Virus record (IMG/VR): IMGVR_UViG_3300008261_000191
Location: 1 to 35,239 of that record
Reading direction: 5' to 3' (one strand)
Length of the DNA stretch: 35,239 nt
DNA from: a virus
How positions within the stretch are numbered: the first letter of the stretch is position 1; each line of letters starts with the position of its first letter. Of the stretch, positions 1-8,347 are shown one piece after another. The position numbers were made by a program, and so were the translations under genes. Under the pieces are notes generated by a model. That model ran no database searches. It saw only the letters and a list, made by a program, of their open reading frames with translations, and was not told the origin of the DNA.

Positions 1-714
1 TGTTATTGTAGCCCAATTTGCTCTACCATCTGATGTTACACTTTTTAAAAATTTACCAATTAATTCTGAACCATCAACAAGTTGTATTGCATATCTATTT
101 GCTGTTGTTGATTGTGCTTCAAAATATCCACCAATAGCAGTACCATTTGAACCTATATTATTATTGTTTGCAAATCCTGCTACTCCTATTGCGCCTTGTG
201 AAACACCACCTGATGCAAAACCATCACAATTAGCTGTTCCAATTATTGCATAATTTTTTGGTGAAGTTCCTGATAAACTTTTAGTATTTTCAGAAGATAA
301 TGTAGTAGTTAAATTTGAATTTTTAATAGTTAATAAAGTAAAAGCTTCTATTGCGCTATTTATAGAAACATTAGTGCCATTATCTTGAATTAAACTACTT
401 GTTAAAGTATTTAAATCAGTAAATTTTGAAATATAATTTGCTGTTCCAGCACCATCAATTTTAGAATCTAAAGCACTTTGTAAATCTGTCTGTGTAGATA
501 ATGTTCCAGTAATTGAACCCCAATTAATTGAACTAATTGATGCGCTAAAAATACTTAATACATTACCTGTATTATCTTTATAATATATTAAATTATCAGC
601 AATATTTTTAAAATAAGTATTATTGCTAATACTTGGATAATCAGCAGAACTATCACATTCTATTGTATAATCAATTCCATTACCACCTCTAACAATTTTA
701 TTTCTAATTGCCAT
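1..714 (-). CDS. Tail fibre protein, N-terminal part (runs off left edge)
   Basis: An open frame starts at ATG 714 and stays open to the window edge, giving about 238 codons of a longer gene. The product starts MAIRNKIVRGGNG and is rich in Ser, Thr, Asn, Gly and Ile, as phage fibres are. Near the edge it carries a module (NRYAIQLVDGS, then KFLKSVTSDGRANWATI) that closely matches one in the large fibre encoded at 1052-6784. A Gly-rich stretch (GGVSQGAIGVAGFANN) precedes that module. The start lies 2 nt after the preceding stop, so it is probably cotranscribed with the fibre operon. It is likely a second receptor-binding or accessory fibre. The C-terminal, specificity-determining part is not in view. 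Confidence 0.75.
   Translation of the reverse strand, partial: MAIRNKIVRGGNGIDYTIECDSSADYPSISNNTYFKNIADNLIYYKDNTGNVLSIFSASISSINWGSITGTLSTQTDLQSALDSKIDGAGTANYISKFTDLNTLTSSLIQDNGTNVSINSAIEAFTLLTIKNSNLTTTLSSENTKSLSGTSPKNYAIIGTANCDGFASGGVSQGAIGVAGFANNNNIGSNGTAIGGYFEAQSTTANRYAIQLVDGSELIGKFLKSVTSDGRANWATIT
4..99 (-). repeat. Fibre repeat module D
   Basis: This is the copy, in the partial fibre gene, of a roughly 30-residue module with the core pattern G-x-x-x-x-x-K-x-L-x-S-x-x-x-x-G-x-A-x-W. It matches module C (4532-4627) both in protein and visibly in DNA. It joins two neighbouring fibre genes by homology. Confidence 0.6.
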
Positions 715-716
715 AA

Positions 717-1040
717 TTATATATTTACTGGTATTTGATTTTCAATTAATTGTTTAACTTCTAAAATTTGAATATATAGATTATTATGATTAATTTCTAT
801 ATCGTTAATAGTTATAATAGTTAAATCTTCATCTTTCATACAAAGTATTCTTGGCTCTGACAAACTTTGGTCTAAAGTTAATTGAACTACTACCCTATCA
901 AATACTATTTTATAAGCTAATTCAAATTCTATTCTTAAAGGTATTAATTCTTCCATTACATCAACAGTATAATGCACATCTTGATACATAGTTGTTGTTG
1001 TATTCTCATTAAAATCTATTACTATATTTTGTAATTCCAT
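717..1040 (-). CDS. Small protein between fibre genes, unknown function
   Basis: This 107-residue protein is not a family I recognise. It is acidic and rich in Ile, Val, Leu, Asp and Glu, with no signal peptide, membrane segment or cysteine cluster (one Cys). Predominantly beta strands look likely, for instance in the stretches ELIPLRIEFELAYKIVF and LTIITINDIEI. It lies 11 nt downstream of the 1910-residue fibre and 2 nt upstream of the next fibre. That position suggests a fibre-associated adaptor, small tail protein or fibre chaperone. The role is inferred from position only. The ATG start is the first available and fits the tight spacing. Confidence 0.6.
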   Translation of the reverse strand: MELQNIVIDFNENTTTTMYQDVHYTVDVMEELIPLRIEFELAYKIVFDRVVVQLTLDQSLSEPRILCMKDEDLTIITINDIEINHNNLYIQILEVKQLIENQIPVNI

Positions 1041-1051
1041 ATTATTATTAA

Positions 1052-4000
1052 TTATTCTACATCAATATCATCTATTATTACTCCACCAGTTGAATTTGTT
1101 AAAGCAAAACTATTATATCTAATATTTGTGCTTGTTAAATTAGTTAATGTTGACTGTGTAAAAGCTGTACCTGCAATGTCCGATTCTATATAAAAATAAG
1201 TATCTGTTCCTGCTGTATCTTGTGATGCAGTTATATCTAATGTAGCACTTGCATTTATTAATGCAGCCATTCTTTGTGCTAATAATGCTGTTGTATTGTA
1301 AGTTGCAGTATTTGATTCAGTAAAAGTTTCATTTCCACCTGTACCATCGTTTAAAGTAATTGATGTTGAAGCAACTGCTGTAACAGTTAATTTATTTTTT
1401 TGTTTTTTTGCAGTTAATAAGCCGCCATTTTCTGCTCTATTTGTAGAACAACCACCTGATAAAACTTTAACAGATAAACCTGCTGATGTAACTAATATTG
1501 GACTTACCTCTGTATTATTAGTTAATAATGTTGCACCATTTAATATTAATTTACCACCTGCATATTTAACAACACAAGCATCTAAAACACCTGATATAGT
1601 ATTTGATACTCTACTTCTTATATCTAAAATTCCTGAATTTAATAAAAATACAGAATAACCACCAGTTGCGGCAGCAGTCATTGTCAAATCAGCATTAACT
1701 ATTAATCTGCCACCTGCTATTGTTAAATTTGCACCATGCAAATGATTAAAAGAAAAGTTCCCTAATATTTCAAAAGTTCCACCAGTAACATTACAATAAA
1801 AATAGGTATATCTTGGAAAAATTCTAACATATCCACCGCTTATTGAGTGTGTTGGTGCGCCACCCCCTGTATCTTCAACAATACATTCTATATTACCTGC
1901 ACTACAAGTTATTGTGCTATACACACTTCCTTTAAAATTCCCACCTGTTTGAGTAATATTTGAAGCAATACCATTTACAAAAACATTTCCACCTGCATTT
2001 GTTACAGTACCACAATAACCATTAATCATATAAGTACCCCCACCACTTGCAAAGTTTAATGCCCCTATAGATGGAACATTAAATGTTACTGTATTACTAT
2101 AACCGCCATTATAAGCACTTGCCGCACTACTTGTTATTGTTCTTCCATTTAAATTCATTTGAATAGAAATAGAATTTGTCATAGTTATTGCATTAGTGCT
2201 TGTACTACTAATATTATTAAAATAAAAATTCAAATTCCATGCACCTGCTTGACCTGAATTTATTACCGCACCTGCCGATGATGTTGCATTTCTAATTCTT
2301 ATATTTATTTGAATACCACCAAGTTGAGAAGCTGTACCAATTAAAAAACAGTCTGATGTTGAATTTGTTAAATCTAATGCTTCAAAATTAAATGCAATAT
2401 TACCTGAATTATTATTAAATATTCTACCTGCATTAGTATTTTTAACAAAAGAAGCATAACCATAAACATTAAATGTAGTTAACCCGGTTGTGTTAAATAT
2501 ATCACCAGCACTTGATTTAGTTATAGTTGTATTTGGATAAAAATACCAATTAATGCCATTTTTTGCTATTCCATTAGTTGCAGTTGTTGTAACAGTATAT
2601 GAGCCGCTAAAAACTATAATTGTATCTCCGCTTAATGAAGCAGATAAAGCAGCCTCTAATGTTAAAAAAGGTTTTGATAAATCATTTCTTGCTCCTGTTG
2701 AATCATTACCAGTTGTTGAAACATAAACTAAATTTGTTGTAATTGCGCCACCTATTGTTAAATCACCGCTTCCAAGTAAACTGTTACCATTAACAGTTTT
2801 AATATTTGTTCCACTAACAAGCGTGTCTTGTTTAGCATTTAAAGCCGTTTGCGTTGCTGTACTTATAGGTTTGTTAGCATCGCTTGTATTATCTACATTT
2901 GATAAACCTACATCTGATTTAGATAAATCAATATTACCGCTACCAAGTAAGCTTTGACCCTCTAATGTTTTTATGTTAGTTCCGCTTACTAAAGCATCTT
3001 GCTTTGCATTAAATGTACTCCAATCTGTAGAAGTTAAAAACCCTTTATTTGTTGATGATGCCGATTGCCCGTTAGCATAATCAATAGATATAACTCCAGC
3101 AGCTGAATTAAAATCTGAAGCAGTAAATGTAGCTGCTCCCTTGGTAGCCCCATCGGCAACCGCGTCAGCTATTGATAATGTTCTATTAGTAGATAAATCA
3201 CCACCGCCTGACAATGGTGCTGATGTTGATATTGTAGTTGTTTGATTAACAGGTGTATAACCTAATACAGTTTCAATAGATGCTGTTTTCCATAAATTAT
3301 TTACTGTATCTCTATATAATACACCATTACTAACATATGATGGTAATGATACATCATGTAATTCATGTAATTCATAACCATTTTGTACCTTAACAAATAT
3401 CTCTCCTGTTGAAGCGTTCTTTTTAGTAACAATACCAATAAACACCATGTGATTAGGTGCAACAGGTTTATTAGCTAATCCAAATAATAAATTTCCATCA
3501 TCACCTAACCAAACAGGATCACCTGCTGAACCTGCAGCAGATGTATCTATACCACTTAATAAACCTTCTGTAACAACTGCACCTTGATGATTTAATGCTC
3601 CATCTTCAGTTACTAATCCCATTGTTTTAGAAGAAGTAGATTCAGTAGAATAATCTGCTTTAGAAACAATCATATTTGTACCATCAGCAGAACTTACATA
3701 AACAGCTTGTCCTTTTGTTAAAGCTACACCATATTTTACATCATGTTGAACTGTACTAATTGATGTAGGTGCAGGTTGTGTATTAGATATTGTAAATGAT
3801 GGATATGTTCCTGTAATACTAATTCCTGTTCCTGATGTTAATCCAACAATTTGGTCAGGTAGTGTATTAGTTATTGTAAAAGAAGGATATGTACCACTTG
3901 TAGAAATACCAACACCATTTGTTAATGATACAACTTGATCAGGTGCAGTATTTGTAATTGTAAATGAACCACTTGTTGTAATAGGGTTAGTACCACTAAT

Positions 4001-6784
4001 GCTAATTCCTGTTCCACCTGTAGCGCCTACACTTGTTACTGTGCCTAAATTACTACTTACTTCAATATATGTAGAACCTGACCATCTATATATTTTATTA
4101 TCATTTAATGTAATATATATTTTTCCTGTTGTACCAATTTCAGGAAGTGAAGCATAATCTGCATACTCTAATACATCATCTACATAACTTGGTAATTGAG
4201 TTGCAGGAACTTTTCCTGTTGAATCTAATGATGCATATCCATTTATTGCACCTTTATTAACTGTATCTTCTTTTAATGCTAATGAATCAAAAACAGCATC
4301 TGATGTTATAGGATTTAAACTTCCATTTGTTGGTGTTGTATCAAATGTTAAAGCATTTTGCTTATTGTTAAAAGTATTCCAATCTGTATTAGATAAAAAA
4401 CCAGACTGAATAGATGATGCTTGTAATATTGATAAAGTTAAATCTGAAGATAAATTACCGCCACCTAATAATGGTGATGTTGTATTTATTGCTCTTGTTG
4501 ATGATACAGCATTTGTTACATCTGAAACATTTATTGTTGACCAATTTGCTTTACCATCAGTTGTAACAGATTTTAAAAACTTATTTAATCCTTGTGTGCC
4601 ATCTAATAATTGTACTGAATATTTATTTGTTGCTAATCCTGCTTCAAAAACACCACCTATTGCAGTTGCTCCACTATTTGCGCTCAATCCATATACAGCT
4701 ACATCAGATGCATATGCGTAAACAGCATAATTATCTGCTTCAACATATACTCCAATTGGTGTTCCAATACCTGCAATATTTAATTTATAATTAGGATCAA
4801 CAGGTGCGCTAATAGAAATATTTGTGCCATCATCATATATACTACCATTTTCTAATTTATAAAGATTAGAAAATCTTGGAACTCTACCAATAGAACCACC
4901 ACCATACAATAAAGTACCTGAATCATCAACAAGAGTATATGCTCTTGCAGCAGTAGGTGTACCTGATAATGACATTTCATAAATACCTGATTTAAAAATT
5001 AAATTTGAACCAAGTAATTTTATACTATTAGTAGTAGTATTTCCATTATCTGTTATAGTTTGTAAATCACCAGGAACTGATGGTACTTGCCAAGAAGCAT
5101 TTCCACTTGCATCTGAAGTTAATATTTTATTTAAACCAGGTGTTCCAAATGTATATTTAAATTGTGATGATACAGTTAAACTACCTATGTCATTTATAAT
5201 TACAGCAAGAGGATTAGATACAGAACCTGCAGTTAATAAATTATTACCACCTATAGAACTATTATATAAATGTAATCTACTTGTTATAGATGCAGGATTT
5301 CCAATTGCTAAATTATTGCCATCATTTTGAACAACTGAATTTTTAACCCAATTTGTACCATTATATCTTAAAGTATCTTTATTTGTTGCACCACTTACTT
5401 GTACATCAAATAAATCATCAAAATAACTTACAGTACCTGCAATAGATACTATTATATTACCCGCTGGATCACTTGTTGTTGTTACACCACTTCCTATAAA
5501 ATTTAATGAAGATAATGTATTGGCTTTTACAACACCTTCATCATAAGTAATAATTGAATTAGGTAATAATTGCCATGAAGCTTTTCCTGTACTATCTGAT
5601 ACTAAAACTTTATTTACACCTTGTGTGCCATCAACAAGTTTAAATGAGCCTGATACTGTCAATGCAGTAGTTAAATCAGGTAATGAAGTACCAATACCTA
5701 CAGGTTTAGTATTATAATAAATATGTGTTGAAGTATCAGTCCATATATTTGAAAATGATGCTACTGCTAAATCAACATACTCTTTATCTACTAAACTTCT
5801 ATTTGTATATATAGAATGAAAATTTGCATTGTAATCTGCTTTTGTTGTAAAATCAACTTTTGATATATCTACATTAACAATCTTTTCATCAAATATAGAT
5901 GCATCAATAATTCTATCACCATCAATATAATCAGTAATTCTTAAATCAACTGATGATGTTATGTTAGTTGCATTAGTTACAAATTTCCATAAAGGAACAT
6001 ATGAAATTGGTACAACAGGTGCAGGGTCTCCATTATTAACAGGAATTACAACTAAACCTGAAGTAACTAATGTATTTACATATACATAAGAATCTTTATT
6101 AGCTGTAAGTGTTAATGGAGTATAACTTGTTCTTACTGTTGTTTCGCCATTTGCTGTTGCTCTACCTGAAGCTATTACTACAGATAAATTACTTTCACTT
6201 CCTTTACCAAATGAATCTAATGAACTTAACCAAACATGAGGTTTTGTTCTTTCAATTTCAAATAATTTCCAATCAGGTAATGGTAAATAGTTACCTGTAA
6301 TACCTGCGCTTACTTGACTTTGTAAATCACAAAATAATGTGTCAAGATATATTAAGTATTCAGTTAGTGTAGGATTTGATACTAATGGTGCAGTACAAGT
6401 TAAAGATGTATCTATAACTTCTATATTATCTGATGTTAAACTATTTAAAGAATTATTAATAGTTGTAATAGATGATAATATATTTGTTATAGATGTAGAT
6501 AAACTTCCTAATGCTGTATTAACTGTATTACAATTAACATTTAAAAGATTTATAATTTGATTCAATGTCATTCCATTAGATACACCAATACATGACATAG
6601 AAACACCATCATAAATAATTGCTGATGTTAAATTTGTTCCAGAAGAAGAAGATGATTCATTGCAGCAATTTGTTGTACTTTCTACAACAAAATCACCATT
6701 TAAATTTGGAGTACAACTTGTTGATTCTGAACCTGATGATTGATTATTAAAACTTCCATCAGTTTCTACAATAAAATCACCCAT
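1052..6784 (-). CDS. Large modular tail fibre / receptor-binding protein
   Basis: This 1910-residue protein most likely forms a long host-binding fibre. The N terminus (residues 1-80) has a duplicated GDF[IV]VE motif at residues 2-7 and 30-35, a CC pair at 40-41 and the segment YDGVSMSCIGV; this is probably the virion anchor. Residues about 85-125 look like a trimeric coiled coil. The middle holds NK-x-L...G-x-A-x-W modules, PSFTI(T/S)NT repeats and classic phage-fibre segments such as DVGLSNVDNTSDANKPIS and SGTNIKTVNGNSLLGSG. From about residue 1350 (VYVSTTGNDSTGARNDLSKP) the pattern fits a right-handed parallel beta-helix of short Gly/Asn/Ser-rich rungs up to about residue 1780. A separate globular C-terminal tip of about 120 residues follows. 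No catalytic residues for polysaccharide cleavage can be assigned, so depolymerase activity is possible but unproven. Confidence 0.88.
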   Translation of the reverse strand: MGDFIVETDGSFNNQSSGSESTSCTPNLNGDFVVESTTNCCNESSSSSGTNLTSAIIYDGVSMSCIGVSNGMTLNQIINLLNVNCNTVNTALGSLSTSITNILSSITTINNSLNSLTSDNIEVIDTSLTCTAPLVSNPTLTEYLIYLDTLFCDLQSQVSAGITGNYLPLPDWKLFEIERTKPHVWLSSLDSFGKGSESNLSVVIASGRATANGETTVRTSYTPLTLTANKDSYVYVNTLVTSGLVVIPVNNGDPAPVVPISYVPLWKFVTNATNITSSVDLRITDYIDGDRIIDASIFDEKIVNVDISKVDFTTKADYNANFHSIYTNRSLVDKEYVDLAVASFSNIWTDTSTHIYYNTKPVGIGTSLPDLTTALTVSGSFKLVDGTQGVNKVLVSDSTGKASWQLLPNSIITYDEGVVKANTLSSLNFIGSGVTTTSDPAGNIIVSIAGTVSYFDDLFDVQVSGATNKDTLRYNGTNWVKNSVVQNDGNNLAIGNPASITSRLHLYNSSIGGNNLLTAGSVSNPLAVIINDIGSLTVSSQFKYTFGTPGLNKILTSDASGNASWQVPSVPGDLQTITDNGNTTTNSIKLLGSNLIFKSGIYEMSLSGTPTAARAYTLVDDSGTLLYGGGSIGRVPRFSNLYKLENGSIYDDGTNISISAPVDPNYKLNIAGIGTPIGVYVEADNYAVYAYASDVAVYGLSANSGATAIGGVFEAGLATNKYSVQLLDGTQGLNKFLKSVTTDGKANWSTINVSDVTNAVSSTRAINTTSPLLGGGNLSSDLTLSILQASSIQSGFLSNTDWNTFNNKQNALTFDTTPTNGSLNPITSDAVFDSLALKEDTVNKGAINGYASLDSTGKVPATQLPSYVDDVLEYADYASLPEIGTTGKIYITLNDNKIYRWSGSTYIEVSSNLGTVTSVGATGGTGISISGTNPITTSGSFTITNTAPDQVVSLTNGVGISTSGTYPSFTITNTLPDQIVGLTSGTGISITGTYPSFTISNTQPAPTSISTVQHDVKYGVALTKGQAVYVSSADGTNMIVSKADYSTESTSSKTMGLVTEDGALNHQGAVVTEGLLSGIDTSAAGSAGDPVWLGDDGNLLFGLANKPVAPNHMVFIGIVTKKNASTGEIFVKVQNGYELHELHDVSLPSYVSNGVLYRDTVNNLWKTASIETVLGYTPVNQTTTISTSAPLSGGGDLSTNRTLSIADAVADGATKGAATFTASDFNSAAGVISIDYANGQSASSTNKGFLTSTDWSTFNAKQDALVSGTNIKTLEGQSLLGSGNIDLSKSDVGLSNVDNTSDANKPISTATQTALNAKQDTLVSGTNIKTVNGNSLLGSGDLTIGGAITTNLVYVSTTGNDSTGARNDLSKPFLTLEAALSASLSGDTIIVFSGSYTVTTTATNGIAKNGINWYFYPNTTITKSSAGDIFNTTGLTTFNVYGYASFVKNTNAGRIFNNNSGNIAFNFEALDLTNSTSDCFLIGTASQLGGIQINIRIRNATSSAGAVINSGQAGAWNLNFYFNNISSTSTNAITMTNSISIQMNLNGRTITSSAASAYNGGYSNTVTFNVPSIGALNFASGGGTYMINGYCGTVTNAGGNVFVNGIASNITQTGGNFKGSVYSTITCSAGNIECIVEDTGGGAPTHSISGGYVRIFPRYTYFYCNVTGGTFEILGNFSFNHLHGANLTIAGGRLIVNADLTMTAAATGGYSVFLLNSGILDIRSRVSNTISGVLDACVVKYAGGKLILNGATLLTNNTEVSPILVTSAGLSVKVLSGGCSTNRAENGGLLTAKKQKNKLTVTAVASTSITLNDGTGGNETFTESNTATYNTTALLAQRMAALINASATLDITASQDTAGTDTYFYIESDIAGTAFTQSTLTNLTSTNIRYNSFALTNSTGGVIIDDIDVE
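4532..4627 (-). repeat. Fibre repeat module C
   Basis: This module in the 1910-residue fibre reads NKYSVQLLDGTQGLNKFLKS, then VTTDGKANWSTI. It is the closest relative of module D in the neighbouring fibre gene and shares the DGTQG-(L/V)NK core with module A. Confidence 0.6.
5079..5171 (-). repeat. Fibre repeat module B
   Basis: This divergent copy has the core FGTPGLNKILTSDASGNASW. It shares the G-x-NK-x-L-x-SD-x-x-G-x-ASW pattern with module A. The boundaries are approximate. Confidence 0.55.
5561..5653 (-). repeat. Fibre repeat module A
   Basis: This is the first copy in the fibre, reading SGSFKLVDGTQGVNKVLVSD, then STGKASWQLLP. It is one of four related modules across the two fibre genes. 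Confidence 0.6.
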
Positions 6785-6809
6785 ATATTTTAAGACAAAT
6801 TATAATTAA

Positions 6810-7226
6810 TTAAAAACCACTTACAATATCTACTATGATTGATTCACAGTTAGATTTAATTGAAGTTCCTGTCTTATAAACTGTAATTTCTTGCGTTAAC
6901 ATAATACCTTTAGCATCAACAATAGTACATCTAAATTTTACATTTACATTTACAGGAAAATTATTTACTAATGTAGAAATTGAATTTGGTGAAACAATTT
7001 CTAAAGAAGTTCCATTGTTGGGAAAATTTACATTATTTGTAAAACCATTTTCTATACATTCCCAAAATATAGAAGCAGGTGTAGTTATATTTGTTACACT
7101 TGCAGTTAATTGAACGCCATTATATTTATATTGGTCTGTAAAATCACAATTACAAGTTGTTGAGTAATCTTCTAAATCAAATCTCCAACAAAAATCTCTT
7201 GATATTAATTCTACTAAATTTAACAT
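6810..7226 (-). CDS. Cys-containing small tail-tip protein, unknown
   Basis: This 138-residue protein is not a family I can name. It has six cysteines, including a CNC motif near residue 26, spread over a beta-rich Ig-like-looking chain (VQLTASVTNITTP, FWECIENG, VNVNVKFRCTIVDAKGI). The pattern of an internal FxC and a strand-turn-strand with RCTIVDA resembles a small Ig-like domain, but this is weak evidence. It is the last of three consecutive small Cys-rich genes placed between the giant virion protein and the large fibre, 25 nt upstream of the fibre start. A role as a fibre-docking or tail-tip component is inferred from position. Confidence 0.65.
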   Translation of the reverse strand: MLNLVELISRDFCWRFDLEDYSTTCNCDFTDQYKYNGVQLTASVTNITTPASIFWECIENGFTNNVNFPNNGTSLEIVSPNSISTLVNNFPVNVNVKFRCTIVDAKGIMLTQEITVYKTGTSIKSNCESIIVDIVSGF

Positions 7227-7237
7227 AATAAAATATA

Positions 7238-7609
7238 TTAATACATACCTGAAGGCATTTCACTACAAGGTATTGTAACATTTGTTCTTATTTGTGTTAC
7301 AGCAACACCACCTGATGTAGATAATACTAATGTAGGTTGTGTATATGTTTCTATAGTTGGCTCAATACATTCTTTAGTATTAGTTTCTATTGTGCAATTA
7401 CATAATCTAACAGAATCAACAATACAATCTATTTCGTTTTGCGTTAAACTACAATCACAGACTAATATCCAATATGAATATGCTAATCTTAAATCATTAT
7501 TTACTTTTTCAGGATTAACACCAATTGATAAAAAATGATTTTTTTTAATAGCCAATTTAACTAAAGTATCTTTAATTAAATCAAATAATTCTGTAGAGTT
7601 TAAAGCCAT
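7238..7609 (-). CDS. Cys-rich small structural protein, unknown
   Basis: This 123-residue protein has seven cysteines, including CDC and CNC motifs at roughly residues 51-72 and further single Cys residues towards the C terminus. The N-terminal half is helical (ELFDLIKDTLVKLAIKKNHF); the C-terminal half looks beta-rich. No signal peptide is present. It begins 2 nt after the stop of the upstream Cys-rich gene and ends 11 nt before the next, so the three are almost certainly cotranslated. The clustered Cys could bind metal, or could form disulfides in the mature virion; the sequence does not decide between these. The function is unknown. Confidence 0.65.
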   Translation of the reverse strand: MALNSTELFDLIKDTLVKLAIKKNHFLSIGVNPEKVNNDLRLAYSYWILVCDCSLTQNEIDCIVDSVRLCNCTIETNTKECIEPTIETYTQPTLVLSTSGGVAVTQIRTNVTIPCSEMPSGMY

Positions 7610-7611
7610 AA

Positions 7612-8313
7612 TTAACAGTTACAATCAGTGCAAAATGAACTGCACATATTTGAAATTCTTGTTAAAGTTTCATTAGCACATTTAAAACTATTATTTTGAA
7701 ATGCTAATAAAGCTGTATTCATATCTATTACTAATTCGCTAACAGCAAAATTATAATCATCTTTACAATCACAATTATTTTTACATCTTAAAAGCATTAA
7801 AGATTTAAGACATTGTTTAACATCATGATATAATAAAAAATTTGAAGTTACAGTAACACTATATGTCGGATAAATTGATGGTGAAGCTGTATATGTTGTT
7901 ATACCTGATATTCCTACAAAAATATCACCTGGATTATATGCTTCAGTATTATATACAAAAAAACCTGTACCTGTTACAGTATAAGTAACACCAGGTTCTA
8001 TTTGTCCTGAAACTTCTTTTACAATATATTTTAATTCTAATTGATATACACCGTTTTCAAATCTTGTCATACCAAAATCAGCAGGCAAAAATGTTGTTGT
8101 ACCATTTGGTGCTGTATTTTGTGTAGGCAAATAAGTATTTACAACATTTTTTATTTCATCACTTGGTGTTGTAAATTTAAATTGTGTGTCAACAACTTGC
8201 GTATATGCAGGTGTTCCATCATAACCTGTACTACCATTTCCTGTTGTTTCAGTAAACAATAAAGACAAACCATCTTGTGCTTGTACTATTGTATATGTAG
8301 GGATAAAAGCCAT
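7612..8313 (-). CDS. Tail-associated protein with Cys-rich C terminus
   Basis: In this 233-residue protein all nine cysteines fall in the last 67 or so residues (CKNNCDC ... FKCANE ... MCSSFCTDCNC). The first 165 or so residues contain none and form a Thr/Tyr/Gly-rich beta-type region. Proteins with a helical C-terminal C-x-C tail of this kind occur next to fibre genes in Bacteroidota phages, as far as I recall; no named function is known to me. It is the first gene after the giant polymerase and has a candidate promoter just upstream, so it may open the adsorption module. It probably docks the fibre or forms part of the tail tip. Confidence 0.65.
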   Translation of the reverse strand: MAFIPTYTIVQAQDGLSLLFTETTGNGSTGYDGTPAYTQVVDTQFKFTTPSDEIKNVVNTYLPTQNTAPNGTTTFLPADFGMTRFENGVYQLELKYIVKEVSGQIEPGVTYTVTGTGFFVYNTEAYNPGDIFVGISGITTYTASPSIYPTYSVTVTSNFLLYHDVKQCLKSLMLLRCKNNCDCKDDYNFAVSELVIDMNTALLAFQNNSFKCANETLTRISNMCSSFCTDCNC

Positions 8314-8329
8314 ACTATTATTTTTATGT

Positions 8330-8337
8330 CAAATATA
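8330..8337 (-). promoter_or_regulatory. Candidate TAnnTTTG promoter element
   Basis: The minus strand reads TATATTTG here, matching the Bacteroidota primary-sigma -7 consensus TAnnTTTG. It ends 16 nt before ATG 8313, inside the 34-nt gap that separates the giant polymerase gene from the fibre module. A TTG lies about 15 nt further upstream, closer than the usual -33 spacing, so the upstream half is weak. An identical octamer precedes the first gene of the window. Confidence 0.35.
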
Positions 8338-8347
8338 ATGATTATTA

